Origin: Tumebacillus amylolyticus
Lineage (GTDB): Bacteria; Bacillota; Bacilli; Tumebacillales; Tumebacillaceae
Direction of reading: 5' to 3'
DNA: 64,000 bases
Assembly: GCF_016722965.1 (NCBI RefSeq)
Contig: NZ_JAEQNB010000008.1
Location: forward strand, 124,001 to 188,000
The translations under genes were made by a program, and so were the position numbers. The notes below the pieces were generated by a model. The model did not search any database. It was not told the origin of the DNA and was given only the letters and a program-made list of their open reading frames with translations. Positions 1-9,490 of this stretch are shown one piece after another. Every line of letters starts with the position of its first letter. Position 1 is the first letter of the stretch.

Positions 1-136
1 GCAAGTCGGCAAATTGCTTCAACGCCTGCACCGGATTCTGAAAGGCTCCCACCACCCGAATCCCCTCATACTCCTCCAACGCCTGCTGCATGTGCAGGAG
101 CGCCAACAGTTCATTTTCCACAATCATCACTCGCAT
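1..136 (-). CDS. Response regulator, N-terminal fragment (cut by window edge)
   Basis: Only the first 45 codons are present, read leftward from ATG at 134-136. The translation begins MRVMIVENELLALLHMQQAL and continues with EGIRVVGAF, the beta1-alpha1-beta2 pattern of a CheY-like receiver domain; the acidic residues after the first strand (VEN) are where the Mg-binding pair sits. The phosphorylated Asp and the output domain lie outside the window, so the subfamily cannot be told. It diverges from the sortase gene across about 130 AT-rich bases. Confidence 0.7.
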   Translation of the reverse strand, partial: MRVMIVENELLALLHMQQALEEYEGIRVVGAFQNPVQALKQFADL

Positions 137-270
137 TTAATCACCTGCACTTATATGAAGATAAAATGTCGTAAAAGTAAAAAGAGCTGTTCAATTTTTG
201 TACAGATTCATTATATACAATTCTATCGGTAGGATAAAAGTCCTAGAGTCACAAAGAGGGAGGAAGATTT

Positions 271-936
271 GTGCCGAGGGCTGTCTGGCAACGTAGCCGC
301 ACCGTTCACATCATCCTTTGGTTTCTGATCGCGTCCGGTGCCTTGATGATCGCTTGGCCTCGCATCGACGACTTCATACAGGAGAAAAAGCAAGATGCGC
401 TCTTGACCGATTGGTCGACGCAGAGCCGTTTTGCTTCCACCGATCCGCCGTCTCACCCAACCACGCCGCAGCAAACGGACACGGTGTGGCAGGAGATCGA
501 CGGAATTCCCGTTCTGGGAACGATCACCGTGGACAAATTGGGCTTGCACGAACCTTTGATAAAAGGGGCCGATGCACGTCCTTTGCAGTACGGCATCGGC
601 GTCGTGGAGGAGGACAGGCTTCCGGGTGAACCCGTTAATTTTGTGTTGGCGGGACATCGAAGCTTGAAGTACGGCAAACATTTCAACCGTCTGGATGAAT
701 TGGAACCGGGGGACCTCATCAAGATCGAATCTGCAAACGGAGTGTTTACCTATTCCGTTCAAACGTCCTATCTGGTGGACCCGGATGATCTCCGCGTTCT
801 GGATTCTCATCCCGGTGAAGCGGAATTGACATTGATCACCTGTCATCCGATGCGCAATCCAACCCATCGACTCATCGTCAAAGCAACGCTCAACCAAGAG
901 AGGGGAAATCAAGTTGCAGTGGAAGTCAAAAAGTAA
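271..936 (+). CDS. Class D-type sortase
   Basis: A 221-residue membrane-anchored transpeptidase that should cleave an LPXTG-type sorting signal and attach the protein to the envelope. One N-terminal membrane segment (about residues 12-30) is followed by a sortase domain holding all three catalytic residues: His in AGHRS, Cys in LITCHP and Arg in THRLIV. The start is GTG at 271 behind a GAGGGAGG site about 6 bases away. The last 23 bases overlap the next gene, which encodes an LPXTG protein, so this looks like a dedicated sortase-substrate pair. Class D is judged from size and motif context. Confidence 0.85.
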   Translation: MPRAVWQRSRTVHIILWFLIASGALMIAWPRIDDFIQEKKQDALLTDWSTQSRFASTDPPSHPTTPQQTDTVWQEIDGIPVLGTITVDKLGLHEPLIKGADARPLQYGIGVVEEDRLPGEPVNFVLAGHRSLKYGKHFNRLDELEPGDLIKIESANGVFTYSVQTSYLVDPDDLRVLDSHPGEAELTLITCHPMRNPTHRLIVKATLNQERGNQVAVEVKK

Positions 937-3900
937 ACCCGCAGTATGGTTCTTCATCATCATGCTCGTGGTGCAACTGCTCGCACCGTTTCGTGCCAAT
1001 GCCGCCGACAGCGGAGCAGACGGGCTGATCTTGACATTTGAAGCAAGCAAAAGCGTGGTGGCAGCCGGGGAAGAATTCAGCTACATCATCAATTACAGCG
1101 CCTCGAGTACGGTCAGTAATTTTACAGACCCGAAAATCAAGTTTACGTTGCCGGAAGGGGTCACCTACACCGGCAAAACGGACAATGGCAATACGACGAG
1201 CAGCGTGGAGGACAGCGTTGCTTTTCCAGATCGAAAGGAAGTAACGTTCGCCTTCAAGGACGGCGTTTTGCCGGCAGGTTCCGCTGGCAAACTCGTGGTG
1301 CGAGGCAAATTCGAAAACTACGTGACGCCCGATGGAACCACTGCGACGGCGAACAGCAGCTATGAAGCGTTCGTGGACGGCTCTCCCGTCGTCGTGGAAT
1401 CCAACGACGTGACGGTGACGGCGACCGCAGACGCAAAGTGGACGCTTGCCAAGAAAAAAATTCGCCCGGTTCCCGAGCCCTTCAAAGGCGCCGACGTCCA
1501 GTACGAGATCATGTTCCGCGACACTGCGGCCGGTTCGTATGGCAATCTGAACCTCAAGAACATCGTGATCACCGACAAATTGCCGGAGGGGGCTGTTTTC
1601 GTCTCCGCCGACAATGGCGGAACGCTTGGCCCGGACAACACCGTATTCTGGAATCTGGAAGACGACCTGCGGGACAGCAAACGCTTGACGTTGATCGTGA
1701 ATTATCCGGACTCCATGACCGCCACGGAGGTGACCAACCAAGCGGAAGCGCACTTCACGCCGATTGGGAAGCCTGAGAGCAGCGTGAGCGCTCAAGTGAG
1801 TCACGGATTTGAAACAACGCCGATGGACATGGGCTCTCCCATTTCCAAAGGGACGAATTCCGGCCAGAGAGAAATCTCCCCGGGGCAGACCGTCAAGTTT
1901 TACTTGAACGGCGTCGCGAACAACTCGAACATGTCGCTGACATCGGGCGTCATCGAAGACATGACGCCGACGCACACCATGGGCGGCACGCCGATCAATT
2001 TTGATTTGCAAACGGTTAAAACGGCTGTGTTTGCGGGGATCGACGCCTACGACGTGTACTACACCCTCGTGGAGAACCCGACCGATTCCGATTGGAACCT
2101 CTGGCAACAGGTGAGCGCCTCGACGCCCACCTCGTTGAATGCCACAGCGCTTGGCAGCGTCAAGGGTGTTCAATTCCGATTGGGAACGCTCCCGATCAAT
2201 TTCGTCCAAAACGAACCGTTTGAACTGACGTACAAGGTACCTGTAGACTTTGTGCTTCCGCCCGACTCTGCGGAAACGGTGAAAAACAACGTCAAGTTGA
2301 ACTATGTATTTAACGGCGTCGGCAAATCGGCCACGAGCTATTCGACGGTTGATATCGTCAGCGATCGTCCTCTGCTCAAACTTGAAAAAACCAGCTCGAA
2401 ATCGTCCTTGATTCCTACGGAAGTCACCACGTACACGCTCAAAGTGACGAACGACACGTACTCCAGCAGTGCCCAATTGGAGAATCCGGTCATCGTCGAC
2501 CAACTTCCCGCAGAACTTGAATACCTCCCTGACACGTGGAAGGTCACCAAGCCGGCGGGCATAGTCGACGACCCGACATTTACGGCGGTGCCCCAAGCGG
2601 ACGGCACCACCAAATTAACCTGGTCTTGGGCAGACGCTGCTGCGGCGAATCTGCAAATCGGCAAGACCGTGACGATCACGTTCGATGCCAAAGTCAAAGC
2701 CGGAACGCAACAGCAATCGATCGCGAACCGGTTCCAAGTCCTCTCTTCGAAGTACTTGAACGATACCAAATTCAGCAACAAAAAATGCCCGGCCTGCATC
2801 CCGAGCGACGGCGTCTACTCCTTGCAACAAGTGGTGGACGTGCTGGTCAACGAAGATGTGGCCCTTCAATCGGAAATGTTCGTGAAGGGGGAACTCGACA
2901 CCGAGTGGAGCAAATATCCGAACAGCGGGGTGACCGCGCCGGGAGGAAGCTCGCTCTACCAGTTGAAAATTCGCAATGTCGGCAATGTTGCCACCAACAA
3001 GTTGACCATCGTCAACACGTTTGCTCGAATTGGGGACCGCGCGGTCTTGAACGGTTCGGTCGGACGCGGCAGTCAGTGGGGACCGCTCTTGACGGGGCCG
3101 GTCGTCGTGCCGAGTTACGTGAAAGCGTACTACTCCACGACACCCGGAGTCACCATGAACGCCACGACGGGCACAGACAACGGTCTCTGGGCAGAGCATC
3201 CGCCGGAGGATCTGACGTCGGTCACCGCCGTCAAATTTGTCTTCGATGACGACTTTGTCATCAATCCGCTCGACAGCATGACGTTTGAATGGCCGATGGT
3301 GGCCCCTGTGGGTGCCCCGACCGGCGGTGAAATTGCGTGGAATTCCTACGGGTACAAAATGAACAAAGCGAACGGCGGCTCGGTTCTGCCGTCCGAACCG
3401 CTCAAAATCGGCATCAAAATACAAGCGAGTGCGAAGGCCGAAATCGGTGACTTTGTCTGGCTGGATCAAAATGAGAACGGCATCCAAGACGCTTCTGAAT
3501 CCGGTGTAAACGGCGTCAAGGTGGAGTTGTACAACGAAGCGGGCACGAAGCTTGCCGAAACGCTCACCGGGAATGACTTTGGGGGGAATCCGGGGTACTT
3601 TTTGTTCCCGAACCTCGATCCCGGGAAGTATTCTCTCACCTTCCGTCCTTCGGCCACCTATGAAGGCGCGACGTTGGCCGGTCGTGGATCAGACAGGGGC
3701 CTTGATTCAGATGCCGACCCCGCAACCGGTTCAACCGCTTTGATCACACTTGGAGACGGGGAGAAAAACCACTCCGTCGACGCAGGTCTGGTTTTGAAAA
3801 AGGCGGTTCTGGGCGACTATGTATGGCTCGATGTCAATGACAACGGGCAACAGGACCCCGGTGAAGCCGGCAAAAACGGACTGAAAGTTGAATTGTACAA

Positions 3901-5500
3901 CGGGGTGGGTCAGTTGCTGTCCAGCACCACGACCGCCGCGAACAACGGCAAGGACGGTTACTACGAGTTCCGAAAGCTCGAACCGGGTACGTACCAAGTC
4001 AAAGTGAGTCTCCCGTCCGGCGCGTACCGGTTTGCGAAAGAAAACCAAGGATCGGACACGAGCCTCGATTCGGACATCGACCTCAACACCGGGAAAAGCA
4101 ATCTGATCAACTTGGCGCAGGGCGAAGAGAACATGACGGTCGATGCCGGGATCGTTCTCTTGCCGGTCGGGTCGGTTGGGGACTTTGTCTGGGTGGACGC
4201 GAACCGCAACGGAATCCAAGACCTGACCGAAACAGGCTTGAACCAAGTGAAGGTTCAACTCTATAACGATCAAAATGTACTTCTCGCGCAAACGGTCACC
4301 GCCGACCATGCCGGAAAGCCCGGCTATTACGCGTTCGACAATTTGACGACCGGCAACTACTATGTCAAATTCGTCGTGCCGTACGCGATCACGACCAAAC
4401 ACGCAGGGATTCTGACGGACAAAGACTCTGATGCAAATGCACAGGGACAAACAGACGTCTTCACCCTGCTGCCGGGTCAGAACCTCGATACGATCGATGC
4501 GGGGGTTGTCATCCCCGACGCAGGCAGCAATCCACCCGCGTCTCCCAAAGGAAGTATTGGGGATCGTGTTTGGATCGATGCCAACGCAAACGGTGTTCAG
4601 GACGCCGATGAGACAGGGCGAAATGGGATATCCGTGGAGCTGTACAACGCCAAAAACGAGCTCGTCTCCTCTGTCGTAACGGCAGATCGAGATGGAAAAG
4701 CGGGTTCGTATCTCTTCGACCAACTGGAACCGGGGAACTACCAAGTCCGATTCCGATTGCCTGCGGGCCTGTGGTTTACGGGTCTTCACCAAGGCAAGTC
4801 TTTGGCATTGGATTCAGATGCCGATCCGTTTACGGGTCGCACGAGTGTGATTGCACTGGGCATCGGAGAGAACAATGCCACCGTTGATGCCGGTTTGCTC
4901 CTGACCGAGCCTACTGCGGCACGCGGTCAGATCGGTGACTTCGTATGGCTTGACCTCCATGCAAACGGAATTCAAGATGCGGACGAGCCCGGCCTGAACG
5001 GGGTGAGCGTTCAGTTGTACGACAAGGCCGGACATCTGGTGAGCACGGCAAAGACAAGCGGGGATTCGGGCAAACCGGGATCGTACCTGTTCTCCGACTT
5101 GCCCGAGGGCGAGTACCGTTTGAAATTTACGGCTCCTGAAGGGTACAAGTTCACATCGGTTGCCGCGAGCGGTGATGGTCTCTTGGACTCCAACGCGGAC
5201 GCTGAGGGCTGGACGAAGGTGATCCACTTGGGCGCTGGAGAATCCAATCTCACAGTGGACGCAGGGGTTGTCAAAACGGACGAAGCAACTCTTCCAATCC
5301 CGGTTCCTACTCCTGTTGACAATCCGAAAACACCCGACCCGGTCAACGAGCAGACTCCTGCCGTTCCCGCCAAGCAGACCGGACACCAACTGCTCCCGCA
5401 AACAGGGGAGCGGGAACCGATTCTGCCGTGGGTTGGATGGGCGGTCGTCCTCTTGGCCGGCAGCTTGCTTTTGCTACGTCGATACACCAAATCATCCTAA
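914..5500 (+). CDS. Large LPXTG-anchored surface protein with SdrD B-like repeats
   Basis: 1528 residues. A signal peptide ends near ANAADS (about residue 31). Residues about 45-800 hold several DUF11-like beta domains, and a CPAC motif lies near residue 623. Then come five repeats that each open with a GD-x-VW-x-D motif and a calcium-type NxNGxQD loop, starting near residues 841, 966, 1085, 1216 and 1341. A Pro/Thr spacer precedes LPQTG, a hydrophobic helix and the basic tail RRYTKSS. The start is TTG at 914 with GAGAGGGGA upstream, overlapping the sortase gene. The probable role is a rigid cell-surface stalk or adhesin; the ligand is unknown. On a spore former it could also act on the sporulating cell, but nothing here shows that. 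Confidence 0.88.
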   Translation: MQWKSKSKPAVWFFIIMLVVQLLAPFRANAADSGADGLILTFEASKSVVAAGEEFSYIINYSASSTVSNFTDPKIKFTLPEGVTYTGKTDNGNTTSSVEDSVAFPDRKEVTFAFKDGVLPAGSAGKLVVRGKFENYVTPDGTTATANSSYEAFVDGSPVVVESNDVTVTATADAKWTLAKKKIRPVPEPFKGADVQYEIMFRDTAAGSYGNLNLKNIVITDKLPEGAVFVSADNGGTLGPDNTVFWNLEDDLRDSKRLTLIVNYPDSMTATEVTNQAEAHFTPIGKPESSVSAQVSHGFETTPMDMGSPISKGTNSGQREISPGQTVKFYLNGVANNSNMSLTSGVIEDMTPTHTMGGTPINFDLQTVKTAVFAGIDAYDVYYTLVENPTDSDWNLWQQVSASTPTSLNATALGSVKGVQFRLGTLPINFVQNEPFELTYKVPVDFVLPPDSAETVKNNVKLNYVFNGVGKSATSYSTVDIVSDRPLLKLEKTSSKSSLIPTEVTTYTLKVTNDTYSSSAQLENPVIVDQLPAELEYLPDTWKVTKPAGIVDDPTFTAVPQADGTTKLTWSWADAAAANLQIGKTVTITFDAKVKAGTQQQSIANRFQVLSSKYLNDTKFSNKKCPACIPSDGVYSLQQVVDVLVNEDVALQSEMFVKGELDTEWSKYPNSGVTAPGGSSLYQLKIRNVGNVATNKLTIVNTFARIGDRAVLNGSVGRGSQWGPLLTGPVVVPSYVKAYYSTTPGVTMNATTGTDNGLWAEHPPEDLTSVTAVKFVFDDDFVINPLDSMTFEWPMVAPVGAPTGGEIAWNSYGYKMNKANGGSVLPSEPLKIGIKIQASAKAEIGDFVWLDQNENGIQDASESGVNGVKVELYNEAGTKLAETLTGNDFGGNPGYFLFPNLDPGKYSLTFRPSATYEGATLAGRGSDRGLDSDADPATGSTALITLGDGEKNHSVDAGLVLKKAVLGDYVWLDVNDNGQQDPGEAGKNGLKVELYNGVGQLLSSTTTAANNGKDGYYEFRKLEPGTYQVKVSLPSGAYRFAKENQGSDTSLDSDIDLNTGKSNLINLAQGEENMTVDAGIVLLPVGSVGDFVWVDANRNGIQDLTETGLNQVKVQLYNDQNVLLAQTVTADHAGKPGYYAFDNLTTGNYYVKFVVPYAITTKHAGILTDKDSDANAQGQTDVFTLLPGQNLDTIDAGVVIPDAGSNPPASPKGSIGDRVWIDANANGVQDADETGRNGISVELYNAKNELVSSVVTADRDGKAGSYLFDQLEPGNYQVRFRLPAGLWFTGLHQGKSLALDSDADPFTGRTSVIALGIGENNATVDAGLLLTEPTAARGQIGDFVWLDLHANGIQDADEPGLNGVSVQLYDKAGHLVSTAKTSGDSGKPGSYLFSDLPEGEYRLKFTAPEGYKFTSVAASGDGLLDSNADAEGWTKVIHLGAGESNLTVDAGVVKTDEATLPIPVPTPVDNPKTPDPVNEQTPAVPAKQTGHQLLPQTGEREPILPWVGWAVVLLAGSLLLLRRYTKSS

Positions 5501-5502
5501 GA

Positions 5503-5548
5503 AAAAAGCGTCTTCGAGCAGGTTTCCCTGCTTGCGGACGCTTTTTGT
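5503..5548 (+). terminator. Intrinsic terminator after surface-protein gene
   Basis: Nested stem built on AAAGCGTC / GACGCTTT, with an inner AGCAGG/CCTGCT arm, followed by a T-run. Confidence 0.8.
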
Positions 5549-5603
5549 TTTGTCTGGACATACTACCCATGTATCTTGAGAGACAAAAAGGAGGGAATTC
5601 ATC

Positions 5604-5786
5604 ATGGGACGCAAGCGTCGCGGCGTTATGTCGGAACACCTGAAGATCGAAGCCGCCAAGGAATTGGGCATCTACGACACGGTGCAACAGGAAGGCTGGG
5701 GCGGCATCACGGCGAAAGATGCGGGCAACATCGTCAAACGAGCCCTGCAAATCGCGGAACGGGCGATGGCGAACCAAGAGCGATGA
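5604..5786 (+). CDS. sspF: Small acid-soluble spore protein, SspF type
   Basis: A 60-residue basic DNA-binding spore protein of the alpha/beta SASP superfamily. It opens [10 protein letters not shown] like B. subtilis SspF and keeps the helix motif [10 protein letters not shown] and the core [12 protein letters not shown]. Such proteins coat forespore DNA late in sporulation. The start is ATG at 5604 behind AAAAGGAGGG. In B. subtilis sspF sits just before ispE; here a cyanophycin gene pair lies between them. A GC hairpin follows the gene. Confidence 0.92.
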   Translation: MGRKRRGVMSEHLKIEAAKELGIYDTVQQEGWGGITAKDAGNIVKRALQIAERAMANQER

Positions 5787-5796
5787 TCTCCCCGGG

Positions 5797-5823
5797 CCAG
5801 AGCTGTGGCTCTGGTCTTTCTCT
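5797..5823 (+). terminator. Intrinsic terminator after sspF
   Basis: CCAGAGC / GCTCTGG stem with a 4-base loop, followed by a pyrimidine-rich TCTTTCTCT stretch. Weak T-run. Confidence 0.55.
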
Positions 5824-5918
5824 ACAACCTGATCGACCTCATGAATAATCGCCCCGCAAAAAAGGGCAGACTTACATCCTGAACATGTCTACGTACCCAA
5901 AGCGAGGAGGCAAACGGA

Positions 5919-6740
5919 TTGAGTACTCGATCTGGTAAATTGGTCATCATCGGCGGGGCAGAGGATAAGAAAAACGACATGACCATCCTCCGCGAAGTCG
6001 TTCGCCTCGCAGGCGGCAAACACGCCCGCATCGTGGTGATGACGGTTGCGACCGAACTTCCCATCGAAGTCGGGGCCGACTACATCGAAGTGTTCGATAC
6101 GATCGGCGTCGCGGACGTCCGCATGTTCGACGTCTCGACCCGTGAAGCAGCCAACGCCAAGAGTGCGATCAAGGCGATCGAAGACGCAACGTGCGTCTTT
6201 TTTACAGGCGGAGATCAGGTTCGCGTCACCAAGCTCCTCGGGGGCACCAAAATGGACGCGGCACTCCACGAACGTCACGAATCCGGCCTGTTGCTGGCCG
6301 GCACCTCCGCCGGTGCTTCGATGATGTCAAGCACCATGATCGTCTCCGGCATCTCGGAGACCAACCCCAAAATCGGCATCGTCGAGATGGCACCGGGCAT
6401 GGAATTCATCTCCGGCGTCGTCATCGACCAACACTTTGCCCAACGGGGGCGCTTCGGACGTTTGTTCTCTGCCGTAGCGCAGTACCCGCACCACATGGGG
6501 CTTGGCATTGACGAGAACACCGCGATGATCGTCGACGGTCTTGAGTTCACCGTCATCGGAGCCGGAGCCGTCAATGTGATTGATGCAGGCGCTCTTACGC
6601 ATTCCAACATCGAAGATGTCAGCAAAGGGGACGACTTGGCCCTATGCGGCATCAAAGTGCATATCTTGCCGAGCGGCTACGGCTTTCACTTGCGCGATCG
6701 GACTACGATTGCAAGACAACGAGGAGTGGACAACGAATGA
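5919..6740 (+). CDS. cphB: Cyanophycinase
   Basis: 273-residue serine exopeptidase of the S51 family that releases beta-Asp-Arg dipeptides from the storage polymer cyanophycin. The nucleophile motif GTSAGAS is near residue 129 and the downstream DQHFAQRGR segment carries the family His. The start is TTG at 5919, chosen because GAGGAGG lies 9 bases upstream. Its stop overlaps the cphA start (ATGA), so the two are translationally coupled and synthesis and breakdown of the nitrogen store are encoded together. Confidence 0.92.
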   Translation: MSTRSGKLVIIGGAEDKKNDMTILREVVRLAGGKHARIVVMTVATELPIEVGADYIEVFDTIGVADVRMFDVSTREAANAKSAIKAIEDATCVFFTGGDQVRVTKLLGGTKMDAALHERHESGLLLAGTSAGASMMSSTMIVSGISETNPKIGIVEMAPGMEFISGVVIDQHFAQRGRFGRLFSAVAQYPHHMGLGIDENTAMIVDGLEFTVIGAGAVNVIDAGALTHSNIEDVSKGDDLALCGIKVHILPSGYGFHLRDRTTIARQRGVDNE

Positions 6741-9373
6741 AAATCGAGGATATTCGGTACATCTCAGGACCGAATCTCTACTCGCATCAACCTGCCATGG
6801 TGATGCGCATAGATTTGCAAGAGTGCGCAGGCAAGGAATCGTACGAATTCCCGAACCTCAACCAAAAACTGCTCGACTTCTTCCCAGGCCTGCGTGACCA
6901 TCACTGCGCCAAGGGAGAACCGGGCGGTTTTGTCGAGCGACTTGACGAAGGCACCTATCTGGGACACGTCATCGAGCACGTCGCCATTGAACTGGCGGAA
7001 CTCGCAGGCATCGGCGCCTCCCGCGGCAAGACGACCTACGCGGCGGAGGGTGTCTATGATGTTTTTGTCGAATGCAAAAACGAAGCGGGCATGGGCCATC
7101 TCCTGCGAACTTCTTTCGCGCTCGTAGACGCGCTCACACGCGGGGAGAGCTACGACTGGCAGCCTCACATCGAGGAAGCGAAAAAACTAGCGGCCCGCAC
7201 CGGGCTCGGCCAGTCGACCAAAGCGCTGGTGGAAGCCGCCCAGAAACGCGACATCCCCTACTACCGCTTGAACACTGGCTCTCTGATCCAACTCGGCACC
7301 GGCCGGCACTTGAAGCGAATTCAAGCGACGATCACCGAGCGCACGTCCTGCATCGGCGTGGACATCGCCTGCGACAAGGAATTGACCAAGCAGATGCTTG
7401 ATCTCGCCGCGATTCCCGTACCGTACGGCGGAGTTGCGTACACGGAGGACGAAGCGGTGGAACAGTTTCGCGACATCGAACGCGCGGTCGTCGTCAAGCC
7501 GCTCGACGGAAACCAAGGCAAGGGCGTTTCCCTCAATCTCGTCACCGAGCAAGAAGTGCGCGATGCGTTTCGCATTGCACAGGGCTTCTCTGAAGCTGTC
7601 ATCGTGGAGAGCTATCTCGAAGGCCGTCACTATCGCGTGCTCGTCGTAGGCGAACAAGTCGTAGCCGCCGCAGAGCGGATGCCGGCCAACGTCATCGGCA
7701 ACGGGAAAAGCATGATACGCGAACTGATCGTGGAGGCAAATCTTGACCCCCGCAGGGGCGATGGACACGAAGCGCCGCTGACCAAGATCAAAATCGACGA
7801 TGTCATGCACAATGTACTTGCGCGCGTTGGTCGGAATCTCGACGACATCCCGCATGAGGGCGAAGTCGTGGTCTTGCGGGAGAATGCCAACCTCTCCACC
7901 GGCGGCATCGCCATCGACGTAACGGGAGACGTTCACCCAACCATCGCCGAAGTCTGCGTGCGTACGGCGCGCATCGTTGGACTGGACGTCTGCGGGATCG
8001 ACCTCGTCTGCCCGAACATCGCAGAGCCGTTCGACGAAGCATCCAGTTACGTCATCGAAGTCAACGCAGCCCCCGGCATTCGGATGCATGAAACGCCGTC
8101 GATCGGCGACCCGCGCTCTGTGGGCGAAGCGATCGTCGACATGCTCTACCCGCCGGGCCAGCCCTCGCGAATTCCGGTGCTCTCCATCACAGGCACCAAC
8201 GGAAAAACCACGACCACTCGCATGATCGGCCACGTCATTCAAACGACAGGCCGCACTGTGGGCATGACCTCGACGGACGGCATCTACATCAACGGCAAGT
8301 GCATCGCCAAGGGCGACACGACCGGCCCGCGCTCGGCACGAGCGATTTTGAGCGATCCGGGCGTAGACGTCGCTGTTCTGGAAACGGCACGTGGCGGCAT
8401 GGTGCGTGCAGGTCTTGGCTTTGACTGGGCGGACGTCGGCATCATCACCAACATCCAACCTGACCACATCGGCTGTGACGGCATCGAAACGGTCGAGGAC
8501 TTGATTCAAGTGAAGTCCCTCGTCGTCGAACGCGTGCGTCCCGGCGGCGTCGTGATTCTCAACGCCGACGACCCGCATCTCGCCGAGCTTCCGAAAAAAA
8601 TGAAGTCCCGCCACCGCAGCGGACGCAAATTTGTGTTCTTCTCGCTCAACCCGAACTCCCGCGTGTTGCGTCGCCATCTCTCGGAGGGCGGCACAGGCTA
8701 CTTTTTCAAAGACGGTTGGATCATCGAAGCTCGCGGAGAACATGCACGCCATGTCATGCGCGCGTCTGACATTCCCGTGACGATGCTTGGCGCGGCACAC
8801 TTCCACGTCCAGAACGCGATGTGCGCCATCGCCGCTTGCCGCGCATACGGCATGTCGAAGGAAAAAATCGCCTCGGCACTCCGCGAGTTCCGAAGCGATG
8901 TTCACAACCCCGGCCGCGTCAACCTCTACCAAGTGCGCAACGCCTACGTGATGGTCGACTACGGGCACAACCCGCACGCGTTCCAAGCGATCTGCGAAAT
9001 GGCGGGTCGGATGCCGAATGTGCGCGTCACAGGCGTCGTCGGCGTACCGGGAGATCGCAACGACGACATCGTCAGCGAATCGGGCCGCGCGGCGGCACAG
9101 GGCTTCCATCGACTTTTTGTCAAGGAAGACGTCGACCTGCGCGGGCGCAGACCGGGCGAAGTGGCGACGCTTTTGGAACAAGCGATTCACAGCGTGTCTC
9201 CGGACAAGGAGTGCCGTGTGATTCACAACGAAGTGCAGGCGCTGGAAGCGGCGCTCTCCGATCTGCAAGACGGGGAATTGGTAGTCGTCTTCTACGAAAA
9301 ACTGGCTCCCGTGATGGACGTCCTGAGGAAGCATGAGGCTGTTTCCGTCTCCCACATGTCGCTAAAGGCGTGA
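6737..9373 (+). CDS. cphA: Cyanophycin synthetase
   Basis: 878 residues. It polymerises aspartate and arginine into multi-L-arginyl-poly-L-aspartate using ATP. Domain order: an N-terminal domain (about 1-160), an ATP-grasp domain (about 210-480, with KPLDGNQGKGV and the metal-binding stretch VIEVNAAPG) that adds Asp, and a Mur ligase-like domain (about 485-878) with the P-loop GTNGKTTTT that adds Arg. The start ATG at 6737 overlaps the cphB stop and has an ACGAGGAG site; a longer in-frame reading from 6644 would run inside cphB and is rejected. Length and both active centres match CphA1. A hairpin terminator follows. Confidence 0.95.
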   Translation: MKIEDIRYISGPNLYSHQPAMVMRIDLQECAGKESYEFPNLNQKLLDFFPGLRDHHCAKGEPGGFVERLDEGTYLGHVIEHVAIELAELAGIGASRGKTTYAAEGVYDVFVECKNEAGMGHLLRTSFALVDALTRGESYDWQPHIEEAKKLAARTGLGQSTKALVEAAQKRDIPYYRLNTGSLIQLGTGRHLKRIQATITERTSCIGVDIACDKELTKQMLDLAAIPVPYGGVAYTEDEAVEQFRDIERAVVVKPLDGNQGKGVSLNLVTEQEVRDAFRIAQGFSEAVIVESYLEGRHYRVLVVGEQVVAAAERMPANVIGNGKSMIRELIVEANLDPRRGDGHEAPLTKIKIDDVMHNVLARVGRNLDDIPHEGEVVVLRENANLSTGGIAIDVTGDVHPTIAEVCVRTARIVGLDVCGIDLVCPNIAEPFDEASSYVIEVNAAPGIRMHETPSIGDPRSVGEAIVDMLYPPGQPSRIPVLSITGTNGKTTTTRMIGHVIQTTGRTVGMTSTDGIYINGKCIAKGDTTGPRSARAILSDPGVDVAVLETARGGMVRAGLGFDWADVGIITNIQPDHIGCDGIETVEDLIQVKSLVVERVRPGGVVILNADDPHLAELPKKMKSRHRSGRKFVFFSLNPNSRVLRRHLSEGGTGYFFKDGWIIEARGEHARHVMRASDIPVTMLGAAHFHVQNAMCAIAACRAYGMSKEKIASALREFRSDVHNPGRVNLYQVRNAYVMVDYGHNPHAFQAICEMAGRMPNVRVTGVVGVPGDRNDDIVSESGRAAAQGFHRLFVKEDVDLRGRRPGEVATLLEQAIHSVSPDKECRVIHNEVQALEAALSDLQDGELVVVFYEKLAPVMDVLRKHEAVSVSHMSLKA

Positions 9374-9399
9374 AAAAAAGCGTGTACCACGCTTTTTTT
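9374..9399 (+). terminator. Intrinsic terminator after cphA
   Basis: AAAAAAAGCGTG / CACGCTTTTTTT, a near-perfect stem with a short loop and a T-run. Confidence 0.85.
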
Positions 9400-9490
9400 C
9401 ATGTTCTGAGCAGGAAATTGGCCTTACCTATTGAAGTTGTACGAAATGCCAAATGAACGAACGCTACTCAAAGGTAGGTCATGCAAGCCC

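Noticed and set aside
926..2596. 556-codon minus-strand frame opposite the LPXTG gene
   Set aside because: Arg/His/Val-rich shadow composition; the opposite strand has a clear signal peptide and domain order.
6644..6736. 31-residue N-terminal extension of CphA inside cphB
   Set aside because: The ATGA overlap at 6737 with a good ribosome site is the normal start; the extension is a shadow of cphB.
7187..9355. 722-codon minus-strand frame opposite cphA
   Set aside because: Antisense shadow with no recognisable motifs; cphA is complete.
9431..9490. 20-residue N-terminal extension of IspE
   Set aside because: No ribosome site before the ATG at 9431, and the family starts at [12 protein letters not shown].
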